A stretch of 64,000 nucleotides of DNA from Mallotus nudiflorus. Taxonomy: Eukaryota > Streptophyta > Magnoliopsida > Malpighiales > Euphorbiaceae. The stretch's first letter is position 1. The number at the start of each line of letters is the position of its first letter. Below are positions 37,101-49,264 of the stretch, piece by piece. Location: the NCBI GenBank assembly GCA_947683625.1, contig CANTUR010001403.1:62001-126000 (forward strand), given 5' to 3'. The translations under genes and the position numbers were made by a program. Under the pieces are notes generated by a model. The model worked only from the letters and a program-made list of their open reading frames with translations, had not been told where the DNA came from and did no database searches.

Positions 37101-39127
37101 AAAGAACTTGAGGCTTAGTTTTGAATTGTAAGTTGTAATTCTCCATAAATGCCAAGAGGGGGGTGAATTGGCTTTTTGAGTTAGATGAGTAATTTTGGAT
37201 TTTTCACAAAAAGCAAGCTAAAAACATAATTAGAGCAATATAGATTGAGAAAGATGAGCTAGAAAACACAAGGAATCTGTAGAGGTTTGGCCCTCCAAGC
37301 CTACGTCCTCTCCTTAACCATCAGTTGAGAGTTTCAATCTACTACCAATCTACTTCAAGGTGTAGATCAAACCCTTATAAGTTTAAACCAAGCTACCCAA
37401 GTGATTTCCCAAGGCTCACACTCAAACCTAAGTGTTTTCATAAGGCTCACACTCCAACCTAAGTATTTTTCTAAGACTCATACTTAAACCTAAGTGGTTT
37501 CACAAAGCTCACACTTTAACCCAAGTGTTTTCAATGGCTCACACTTAAACCCACTTGCTAAGAATAATCCTTTTAGCTTATAAGTGAATAAAATCCTAAC
37601 CGAACTCACTCAATCTCATTATTGCGCTTTTGAATAATGGTTTTAAACCAATCCACACTTAAGAACACTTTTGAGATAAATAAAAATTACAAGAATTAAA
37701 GATGAAGATTTGGGTGGTTGAAAGATTAATGGAAGGTTTAAATTCTTAAAGATTTCTCTAAATGTGTTTGCTCAACTTGCTTTTTTTTTTCCAGCTTTGT
37801 TCTAAGTAGTATTTAAACCCTCAAAGAGCAAAAGAGTTGTTAGAGATGCATTTAATACAAATAGAGCCGTTTGAACCACCTAGAAAAAGCAGGTCTGCAT
37901 GTTTATCATGATTATGACAAATTTGTCATTGGTAATGACAGTCAGGGTGCCAAGATGAAAATTTTAATTAGTGTAGATCATGACTTCATTTACTCATGAC
38001 GCTGGTGGTGATGCTGGTCATGAAAATTTCTACCATTTTTTGGAGTTGGTTGTCATTACTCATAAAGACTCTGTCACCACTCATAATAAAGTTGTAGACT
38101 TGGAAAATCAACATCTTGAGTTTTCATTGCTTATGTCCAGACTTGAATTTTGCAATTTTAATTAACCTGAATATAAAAACTTAACACATAGATTAAATAT
38201 AATTTTACTTAATTACTTGTGACTATAAAAAATGATTATTTTACCACTCAAGGTTTAATAATCTCCCATTTTTTGATAGTAACAAATAAGTATGTAAAAT
38301 TAGGTTAAAGATTGGAAGGAATTACTCCCCCATAAAATAAGCCTAAATTTAAAATTCCAAAGAATCATTAAGTAAGTCCATTTTGCATATTTGAGCAACA
38401 AAGACATCAAGAATTGAAAAATATAAGTGAAACACTATCATGATCATAGTAATCACGATTCAACTTTTTAAACATAAACTAAAATGTATTCAAAGAAAAT
38501 ATATTTATCAACCAACAATTTTCAATATCCAAAACATATTTAAAATTAGTTCTCCCACTTTACAATAAACATAATGCATAATGCTTAACATCCACAATAT
38601 CTAAACATTTAATCACTAGCAATGATATCCAAAATAAACATTTCTCCTCCATATTAAAACCTTTCTCCTTAAACATAATTCACAATATCCAATAATGATC
38701 ATGAACATTTTACACTTTAACTTTCTCCCCCTTTGTTACTGTCAAAAATAGCAAGAGAGAGGATGGAGACAAAAAGTGTCAGTCACAGTAAATGTGTTCC
38801 AAAAAATGAAAAGCCACAATCATGTTAAGTTCTAAAAAACTTAAAAATTTTATTTTAAAACACTAAAAATCCATGATATGAAATGGAATGCAAGATTAAA
38901 AACAATGATATTCATGGGGATTATAGGTAGATTACTGTTATAATTACCACAATTGCATTTAAGAATACGAGCATAAATCTTAGACATAAAATACATAAGC
39001 TAGCCAATTTAATTCACAAATACAAATAAGATATAAATCATAATTGTAGAATCATCATCTATAAAATATAAAAGACAACATATAACCACAAATTTAACAA
39101 CAAGGTCACTATCACAAAAAATGGAAC
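37100..39127 (-). mobile_element. Degraded retrotransposon sequence, possibly copia/SIRE-like
   Basis: Motifs familiar from plant SIRE-type elements are present: CCAAGAGGGGGGTGAATTGG (about 37151), CCAAGCCTACGTCCTCTCC (about 37297), and on the minus strand purine-rich runs beside TATCAAAAAATGGGAGAT and GGGGGAGAAAG (38265, 38715). No reading frame survives. The sequence appears to continue on the far side of the solo LTR as 41210-41573, where AAATATCCA-like words keep recurring. Confidence 0.4.
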
Positions 39128-39132
39128 ACGGT

Positions 39133-41204
39133 TGTAGATGGTGAGGTTTAGTGCATGACCAAAATTTTAGCAACCGTAACAATGTTTGAGCTCAGGGCTC
39201 TAGGGAACACAATACCATATCACAAAGATATGACATGGATATGAGGAGTTGCCACCTAGGGTAATAATTGGGACAAATCGAAAGTGGTGGTACTTGATTC
39301 TCTAAAAAAAAGCTAGCACCACAATTAGAAAATTCTGGGAACGGAATACTTTCAGCCTTGTGTTCTTTAAAATTAGTTTATGAGTCATTACCTTATTCTC
39401 TAATTATATGAAATTTCATTTTAAACCCTAATTATCATTTATCTAACCTAAGGCAACTAGTCATGAAATGACAAATAAAAATTGCATTCATATAACGAGA
39501 CATCCCTAAATTAGTCTAAACTATGTTAATTTTAATTAGGTTAGCTAAATCTATATTTTTATTTACAAATGAAATGGAGATAAAGGTGGGTCTACATTTT
39601 AATTAAATTAGTGAACTTCTTTCTATTTATTTTAATTATCTAAAGTGAGCCTAAATATACTAATTTTATGGAAATGAATTGGATTGGGTTTGACTAAATG
39701 GGTCTAATTGTAATTAATTTTAATTTAAGTGAAAAATGGGCCTAAGTATATTTATTTTAAAAGAAATGCTTTTATGGGTTGAGATCAGTCTAAATTAATT
39801 TTAATTAAATTAGAATGGGCCTAAGAATTTAAAATTAACATAAAATGGGTCTAAATTGATTTTAAAGTTAATTAAAACCTAAAATCCAATTAAAAGCCTA
39901 TTTTAAATGAGTTAGAACCTAAATGTGGGCTTGGGAAAAAACATACAAACAAGCCCAGATAACAAATTAAAATAAATAATGAATAAAAAACATACATATT
40001 GTGATTTTCAATCCAAATTCAATTTGAATGCAACCCCAATTAACTAAAGCCACCATTGATTTTAATTTAGTTTTAACTAAATGAACCTAATTACTAGCCA
40101 ATTTTAAGTGCAGAAAAAAATAAAGGATTTCACTATTCCCACTACTGGGGCTATTACAATTTCTATGTAATAAATAATAAAAAAGAACATAAAAAACACA
40201 AAATATTAAAAACCTAAAATCTAATTAAAATAGTTGTAGATTTAAATCCATGGCATTCCATGGATCTTTATGGATTTTTCTCATGTATTCACCTCACGGT
40301 TTTAGTTATGCTTATCATAATCAAAATCACAAAAACAAAATTTAAAATAGAATAAAAAGAATTAGTAGATGATCAAATAATAAAATGAAATTAAAATCAA
40401 AGAAAAAAATAAAATAGAAGAAAGAGAAGAAATGAAATGATATTGTGCAGTATGATTGCCCCTCAGAGTGGGAATCACCATTGAAAATTGACTTCTAGAT
40501 TGATTTTGGATATCACTAGACGTACTGTCTTTATAAAACTAAAAAATCTCTCTCTCTTTTATTTTTGAAAGCTTTTTTTTTTTTTTAAAAAAAACTCAGC
40601 AGTGTCTTTTTTCCCTTTTTTTTTTAAGTAGCATCTCTTTTTTAAATCCGACTCCCTTTCGGTCTCAAGAGTCTCCAACTCCTGATAAGATTATTTTCTT
40701 TTATAATTTTTGTGGTTTAATCCAACATAAATAAACTATCTGATACACGGAGAAAACACATAAACACGTAAAACATGATATATTACATTTATTTATTTAT
40801 TTATAATTATTTTTATTATTTTTTAACTAATCAAAAATTAAATAAATATATTTTTTCTCAAAAATAAAATAAAACTGTGCTGATCAGAATTATGGAAATT
40901 CGATAAAATTTTTGTATTTTTGATCGAAAATCTGTAATTTCGAGATTTCCAATCGGAATTACAAAATTTCGATTAGTTTTCTATAAAAGCGATAAAACCC
41001 TTTAATTATAAAAAGACCCTTGAAGGAAATTCAATTTTGCAATTAAAACCCCATATAAAAATGTTGTAATTTAGTCCTTAAAACTTGCAATTTTAGTCCT
41101 AAAATTCCAAAATCAATTTTTAGAGATCAATTTTGATAAAATTTTCATTATAGGAGCTCTCATCACATCTATGCATCAATGCATCCCAAAATTGGGCACT
41201 TACA
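39133..41204 (-). mobile_element. Solo LTR of family C, TSD ACGGT
   Basis: A 2072-bp LTR in minus orientation, from TGTAGATGGTGAGG on the + strand to GGGCACTTACA. It is flanked by the perfect 5-bp duplication ACGGT at 39128-39132 and 41205-41209. It is homologous to the LTRs at 56127-60661 and 57141-59357 (shared GAGCTCAGG(G/A)CTCTAG, GGGGCTATTACA and CCCAATTTTGGGA blocks). There is no internal sequence. Confidence 0.85.
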
Positions 41205-41573
41205 ACGGTCACTAACACTTCCAATTTAACCAAACAGAAAATGTCAATAGCAATATCCAATACCTAACCAACAAATCATAGAAGATTCAAAAATATACTA
41301 ACCACACCAAGTTAGGCACAAAAATAACAAACTTTGTAAAATCAATAATCAACGTCACAATCGCATAATCAATATCCATAAATCAACATTACCAAATAGA
41401 TACTAAATATCCATTTAATTCAAATCTCCACATCATAAAATATTCAAACTACTAAATATCCAAAATATAATATTGAAATTTAATAAAAAAAAATCATTTC
41501 ACAAATACCAAATATCCATAAACATCAAATATCCATGTCACTTTCACAAAATGACCAAACAACTAGGCTTAAC

Positions 41574-41602
41574 TGTCACGACCCAAAACAAGGGGCCATG
41601 AC
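41574..41602 (-). mobile_element. Left 29 bp of an A-related LTR, cut by insertion of copy 2
   Basis: TGTCACGACCCAAAACAAGG onward is the terminal 29 bp of an A-type LTR. It ends in ATGAC, the duplicated target of the full element that follows. The rest of this LTR resumes at 52881. Confidence 0.85.
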
Positions 41603-44600
41603 TGTCACGACCCGAAACAGGGGCCATGACCGGCGCTAGGGAACGGGAATTCTTTCGAATCCGGAACCCGTAGCAAGCCTAAAAATAAAATAAATCATGC
41701 AATAATAACAATAACCATATAATATGCAGCGGAAATAAAAATCATAAATATAATAATAACATTTTCATCACTGGATTTGAATCAAATCTCATCACATATA
41801 TATATATAATCTTTCAGTACAAATCCAGTTTCAATATAATACATCTCTTTAAATAAAATACATGAAATCCCACACTTTAATTCATAACTACTGTAGTGTC
41901 TAGATAAAATAAATAAGACTCAAGTAGATAGTTTACACAAAGAAGCCGGGGCGGAAGAAATCCGGCGTATCGACTTGCTATTGAGGTCTGAAGATGTTGA
42001 CTCTCCTAAAAAATAGTCAACGGAGGGGAGTCAGACCTCATTGAGTGAATTACTATAATATATATACATACACACTAAGTGACAATGCATACAATCAACA
42101 GTATATATATCTAATATATATACAAACAATTTCACACAGATGCAGAAAAATCATTTTTATATGTTTTAATGAAAATCATTGTTTATGAAGGATCACATAG
42201 AACCCTAGAATATCGCAACCTCAAAAATAGTGTTAGACAACACTCTAGCCATACAGGCTCACTTAATCCAAATATATCCACTTAATCCATTTAGACAGTA
42301 GACTGGCCCCGAGACACTAAGTCAACCGAGCTCCAGCAATCTAACTGCCAGTGTGATTGGCCCCGAGACACTTGGTCAACCGAGCTCCAGCAATCACACC
42401 TCCAAACCATATCTCACACATCAATTAAATAATATCTAATCAATATCCATAAATAAGTTAGTATTATAGCCTAAATACTATAGGCGTACCGGTACGTACT
42501 CGGTCCTAGTGTTGCCCACTAGGTAGCACGTTCTATTGATATCCTTCATCATTAAATATAAAACATTCATTCACAAAAATAAATGATGCATGAATGTAAA
42601 TGAAATAACAATAACCCATATATATACCAGAAATATACCAAAAGTAAACCAGGTATATTTCGAGTATATATACGTCAAATAAATCCAATCAAATCATGAA
42701 TTAAACTAAAAATATATTTAAAAACATTTTAAATATATTTTATTAATAAAACATGTATATGATTTATTATATACAAAAAATAAACCAAAAATATACTTAA
42801 ATACAAATCATATTATTTATGCATTTTAATCGAAATAAAGTATATATTTCTAAATCATGCATCCTAAGCATATATATATAGTATAATAACTCACCTAGTG
42901 CGCTCGACGAGACGGGTCCGACGGGCCTGATCCACTAGCCCTCGGTCTCGGCGCAACTAAACAAGCAATAATTAATCAACATCAGAATAAACCTAATAGA
43001 AATCCTAGAATTCAATCTAGAGAATTAAACACAGAATCAGAAATTAGGGTTCGACTGGATATCACGTTTTACGAGAATTCTACCAAAAATTTGGCAAAAC
43101 CTCCCCTGTAAAATGGACATCTCTCTACTCAAAAGAGTAGAGCCAACCCTGCAAAGAAACACACTTCGAAAAACTACACAAAGCATAATCAAAATCCCAT
43201 GGTCGGACTCCAAACTACAGTCCACCGACCGGGGTCCACAAACACGGAACAATTCAGGAAATACCAAAAATATCCTTAAATCACAGAAATACATTCTATA
43301 GGTAGAAATTACATAATTAACCTTAAAACACTGTAAAAACCGATAAAAACTCATTTTATTAGTAAAACCGTATATTATATATATAATTGAAAATAATTTA
43401 TGAAAAATAGTTTTAATTAGTTAAAAATACCAAATAATTTGTAGAAATCATTTTTATACCTTAAATAACTATTAAAACCAATGAAATTACATTTTTAGTC
43501 AATTTTGTGTAAAATTACCAAAATACCCCTATATATATAAATATACTTAAATTACTTCAAAAATTCACCAAAAATTATAAAATTATCCAAAATTAATTTT
43601 CTCAACATATTTATCAATAATATTAATAATTAAACTCAATTAACCAATTAAATTCAAATAAAAACACAATTAACCCTAATTTCTCAAAATCACATAAACT
43701 TCAATAATTCAAAATAAATACTTAGAAATTCATAAAAATTCCAAATAAATTCCTATAATTCATTTCAACACCTAATTTAACCATAAAACCGAATTTCATA
43801 ATTTAAATAATTAATTTCCGAAAATTAGAAAATAATATTAAAATATTCAAAAATACCCAAAAATCCAAACAATCTCCAAAAATTCCACAAAATTCATACA
43901 TGTAGATTAAGCTACTAGGAACAACATTTTTTAAGGGATTTTTCATGAATCAATCAATTCGAAGCTCAAAAAAATCAAAAACCCTAATGTGATCGAATTG
44001 AGTTTTAGCTCAAACCTCAAAATCCACTTGATTTCAGGCCGAAAGGAGCTTAGAATTGGAATCACCGGAGCTCAAGGAGTCGATGAAGACCGGCAATGCA
44101 CGAAATGGTGGCCGGAATCGCGAGGGAAGAAGAAAATGCAAACTCTCGGCTTCCGGCGATATCAAGCTTCCCCGACGCCGGAAATGAGCTCTGCAGGCGG
44201 CGTAATGGCTAGGGGAAGGTAGTGGCACACCGGACGGCACTCTCACGGCAAGGGAACGGCATGGCAGGCATCCGGACGGTGAAGGGAAGGTGATCGGGGA
44301 AGAAGGAGGCTCGGGGGCAAAATGGTAATTTTCCAATTTTTTTGATTTTTGATGTGTTATATGTATATATATATACTTTATACTATATATTAAAATAATA
44401 TTAAATTACACACATTAAATATACACCACACACATAAAATTTTAATATTTAAATAATTTATACTAAATAAAATTAATTAATTAACAATAAAACAAATAAA
44501 TAATTAATAAAATATTAGGGTAATACTAAACCCTAATGAAATAAATATACACACATATATGCTTTATTTAGTATTTTAAAAATACGCATGAGTTCATGCA

Positions 44601-44830
44601 AGTCCGAAAATATATTTAAAACAATTAATATTAAAATATTTACGTGAAAATTTCCTCGAAAATGCAAGTCCCGGGAAAATTTTACGTAAAGCACTGTAAA
44701 TAATACACAATAATTAAAATAGGTTTTAAATACACATCAACTCGTAAAAATATTGTATATATATTCAAAATTTATTAACACTGCATATCCCGGTACAATG
44801 TAAAAATATTTTAAAACACGGGATATTACA
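41603..44830 (-). repeat. 3' LTR of family A copy 2
   Basis: A 3228-bp LTR, TGTCACGACCCGAAAC...CGGGATATTACA on the + strand. It is colinear with the other LTR of the element except for the latter's 388-bp duplication. It contains the tandem TGTCTCGGGGCC units (42300-42395), the CTAGTG/CACTAG hairpin (about 42510) and the GC-rich leader (44040-44330). Confidence 0.93.
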
Positions 44831-44845
44831 GTCTTCCCCCCTTAC
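44831..44845 (-). other. Polypurine tract of family A copy 2
   Basis: On the minus strand GTAAGGGGGGAAGAC directly abuts the 3' LTR start TGTAATATCCC. It is the plus-strand primer site. Confidence 0.85.
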
Positions 44846-44877
44846 AAGAATTCGTCCTCGAATTCCGGAAAACAGGA

Positions 44878-47800
44878 TCAAGAAGGAAAGAGATACGGGT
44901 AAGAAGCTCGCATCTCTGCTTCAGTCTCCCACGTATGCTCTTCAACTCTGTCGCTGCGCCACAGAACCTTAACCATCGAAATCTGCTTCGATCGCAACTG
45001 TTGAACTTGATAATCAATGATCGCCACAGTTTCTTCCACAAACGTCAAATCTTCACTTACTTCTACACTGTCGGGTTGTAACACGTGTGAAGGGTCTGAG
45101 ATATACTTCCTCAACATCGAGATATGAAATACTGGATGCACCTGTGACATACTCTGAGGTAAATCCAACCGATATGCAACAGTGTCAACTCTCTCCAGAA
45201 TTTCAAACGGTCCAATATATCTCGGTGCTAACTTACCCTTCCTACCAAATCTCATCACACCCTTCATCGGAGATACCTTCAGAAAAATGAAATCTCCAAC
45301 CTGAAACTCCACATCTCTGCGCCTAGAATCCGCATAACTCTTCTGTCTACTAACTGCGGTCTCTAATCTTCGCTTAATCACGGTGACTTTCTCTGCAGCA
45401 TCCTGAACCATCTCAGGTCCAGTCAAAGCTCTCTTACCAATCTCATCCCAACTCAACGGGGATCTACACTTCCTTCCATACAATGCCTCATATGGTGCCA
45501 TGCCAATACTGCTATGGTAGCTGTTATTATATGCAAACTCAATAAGCGACAAATGATCATCCCAGCTACCTCCCAAATCCAAGACACACATCCTCAACAT
45601 ATCTTCCAGTGTCTGGATCATCCTCTCAGACTGGCCATCAGTCTGAGGATGAAAAGCAGTACTGAAATCCAACCTAGTGCCCATCGCTTCCTGCAACTTC
45701 TGCCAAAAATGAGAAGTAAACACCGAACCTCTATCTGACACAATGGACACAGGTACTCCATGAAGGCACACAATATGCTTCACATACAACTTCGCCAATC
45801 TAGCAACTGAATATGTGGCTTTCATAGGCAATTCCTGGATCAATGGTCTTCTCTCAACACCGATATGAGCAAGACTACCTGAGGACTTCCTACTCAAGGC
45901 ATCTGCTACAACATTAGCTTTACCCGGATGATATAAGATCTCACAATCATAATCCTTCAATAATTCCAACCATCTTCTCTGCCTCAAATTCAAATCTCTC
46001 TGCTGGAAAATGTACTTAAGGCTCTTGTGATCAGTAAATATCTCATAAGTCACCCCGTACAGATAATGTCTCCAAATCTTCAAAGCAAAGATCACTGCAG
46101 CCATCTCAAGGTCATGTGTAGGATAGTTCTGCTCATGCTTCTTCAACTGCCTCGAAGCATAGGCTATCACCCTTCCATTCTGCATCAACACACAACCAAG
46201 ACCAATTCTAGAGGCATCACAGTAAACTGTGAACTTATCCACACTATTAGGCAAAGCTAACACTGGCGTTGTGGTCAACTTCTCCTTCAACAACTGAAAA
46301 CTATTCTCACAAGCTTCTGACCACTCGAATCTAACATTCTTCTGAGTTAAGCGAGTCATAGGGGCTGCAATTCTGGAAAAATCCTGCACAAACCGCCTAT
46401 AATACCCGGCTAAACCTAGAAAACTCCGAATCTCAGTAATAGAAGTAGGTCTAGGCCATTCAGACACTGCCTCAATCTTCTGTGGATCAACCTGAATACC
46501 TTCTTTAGACACTACGTGTCCAAGAAAAGAAACACTCTCCATCCAGAAATCACACTTCGAGAATTTAGCATAAAGCTGATAATCTCTCAATGTCTGTAGT
46601 ACAATCCTCAAATGATATACATGCTCTTCCATACTCCTCGAATATACCAGTATATCATCAATGAAGACTACCACAAACTGATCCACATACGGTCTAAGTA
46701 CCCTATTCATCAAATCCATAAAAGCTGCTGGTGCATTAGTCAAACCAAAAGACATCACCAGAAACTCATAATGACCATATCTCGTGCGGAACGCTGTCTT
46801 AGGAATATCGGCTTCACTGATCCGCAACTGATGATAACCCGACCTCAAGTCAACCTTAGAAAAGAACTGTGCACCCTGAAGCTGGTCAAATAAGTCATCT
46901 ATCCTCGGGAGAGGATACTTGTTCTTCACTGTCACCTTATTCAGCTCTCTATAGTCAATGCACAGTCTCAGGGTACCATCCTTCTTCTTCACAAACAGGA
47001 CTGGTGCACCTCAAGGAGAAATACTGGGTCTAATAAAACCTTTATCCAACAACTCTTACAACTGCTCCTTCAACTCTCTCAACTCTGCAGGAGCCATACG
47101 ATAGGGTGGCATAGATATAGGAGTAGTACCTGGTACCACATCTATACAGAACTCAATCTCTCTGTGAGGTGGTAAACCTGGAAACTCCTCGGGAAAAACA
47201 TCAGGAAACTCACAAGCAACAGGAACATCTGTGAGTGACAACTTCTCCACTGAAGTATCCCTGACCAATGCCAAATATCCCTGACATCCTTTCCTTAATA
47301 ACTTCCTAGCCGTGATAGCAGAAATAAGATTCTGAGGTGCTGAACTCCTATCACCGACAAACTTAAATTCTACTTCACTAGGAATTCTAAAAGTCACCTC
47401 CTTATTCCTGCAATCTACCATGGCGAAGTGCTGAGATAATCAATCCATTCCCAAGATAACATCAAACTCCATCACATCCAACAAGATCAAATCAGCGGGT
47501 AATTCTCTATCTCCCATGAGAACTGGACAACCAGAAAGAACAATATCGGCGTCCAAAGAATTGCTTAGAGGAGTGGCAACAGACAAAGGAAAAGCCATCC
47601 TCGAAGCTTGCCAATAAGATTTAGAAGCAAAAACAGGAGAAACAAACGAATGCATGGCACCCAGATCAAACAAAACCCAAGCATCCAGGTAACAAACAGA
47701 AACAATACCTGCCATGACTGCATTAGATGCTTGAGCATCCTGCTGAGTAAGATGAAAAACTCTGGCCTGACCTCGACCTCCCTGCTGACTGATAGAAGCC

Positions 47801-49070
47801 TGGCCAATACCTCTGGCACCTCCTCTAGTACCTCTACCACGACTCTGCTGTGGAACAAACTGAGTGGAACTCTGATGCTGAGCTGGTGGTAACTGAAATG
47901 GCACGGGTGCAGCACTAGCAATTGACTGCTGTGGGAATCACGGAATCTGTGGCTGCTGATACCCGGAATAAGGACACAATCTGGCAAAATGTCCTGTCTG
48001 CCCGTATCTAAAGCATGTTAGTGGTGTCAGATAACACGGTCCCTAATGGACTCTACCATAAGTCTGACAAACGCTGGCAGCTGATCCTGAACTACGACCA
48101 CTGCTGCTGCTCGAAGCACCTGACCCAAATCTGAATGATCTACACTGACCTCCACGGCCATGTCTACTGCTCCGATGCACTCGCTGCTGCTGTCTCTGAC
48201 TTTGCTGAGTTGAACCTCGCTGCTGACTACTCGAACCAACATGAAAACTAGAGTATGGTGTAGTCTGCAATCCACTCGACTGAACTCCTAGCTGGTAATA
48301 ATCAGGCATCGCTCCCTGCCTAACTAATCTCAGCTCAATCTCCTTGGCTAACTCAATCACAGACTCGAGAGTAAGGCTTGCTGTAGGCATACCAGCAAAA
48401 GCTGAACCCAAACCAGTAACGTACGTAGTGATCGCAAAATACTGATCTCGCATCAGATCCTCAGCATATCTACCCAGATGAAGAAAATCTCGGGTATACT
48501 CCTCCACAGATCGATCTCCACGAGAAATATTGGTCAATCGGAGATGATAGCTCAAACGAAGAGGCTCTGGATAGAATCTCCTCATAAACCGCTCTCGAAA
48601 CTGAGCCCAGGTCATCGTCATCATATAGGGCTGGATCATCTAAATGAACCAATCTAGAGCTGGTCCCTCGACAGACAACTCGACGATCATGATCCATTGG
48701 TACTCGGTATGAGCAGTCCGAGTCCTAGTCTCAATCGCATGTAGAAAATCTAACGGATCGAAAGTACCATCAAAAGCAATCCTGCCAACTCAGGCATAGA
48801 ACAAAGCTGCCTCAGGGTCAGACATACCCTGCTAATAGGCAGGCTGAACAGGCTGAACAACTGGAGGAACAGGAACATCAAACTCAGGCTCAACAGGCTC
48901 CTCGTCCTGTAACTCTCTCTGCCTACGGCGACCTGTCGCTCCTCGAGGTCTACCTCTGCCATGACCTCTACGTCTAACTAGCTGCTCAGGAGGTAAAACC
49001 TCATCCTGAAAAGACTCATCATCCTCGGCCTCAACGATCGGTGGAGCGACACGCGCTCGCCTCCTCTTAC
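44878..49070 (-). pseudogene. gag-pol of family A copy 2, eight stops and an in-frame integrase deletion
   Basis: All pieces lie in one frame. In order they are: an Arg-rich N-terminus (the gag ATG equivalent near 49070 is lost), gag (48043-48640), a zinc knuckle with Tyr in place of its second Cys (about 48010), protease (47440-47904, DLGAMHSF), RT with FIDDILVYS, RNase H with TVYCDASRIG, integrase, and the chromodomain-like tail (44878-46992, 704 codons open). In-frame stops lie at 48832, 48790, 48640, 48043, 47938, 47440, 47056 and 47011. Integrase jumps from LIQELP directly to TYSVARLAKLYV near 45825. The HHCC zinc-binding part and the first catalytic Asp are therefore missing, while SDRG and the Glu near TDGQSERM remain. 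It is non-functional as it stands. Confidence 0.9.
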
Positions 49071-49248
49071 TGAAAAGACAAACGGAAAAATTCAAACAAA
49101 ACAGACAACAGAGGGATAACGCTGAAAACTAAGCAAGGAATACTTATCAAGACATACTCGAACCTAATACACTGCAGTAGTCCAACAGAAAACACAACTT
49201 TAAAACTAGGGCCACAATTCACAGAACTAAGCCCTGACACAGAACTCC

Positions 49249-49260
49249 GCTCTGATACCA
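49249..49260 (-). other. Primer binding site of family A copy 2
   Basis: The minus strand reads TGGTATCAGAGC four bases inside the 5' LTR end. It is the same initiator-Met PBS as in copy 1. Confidence 0.9.
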
Positions 49261-49264
49261 ACTT

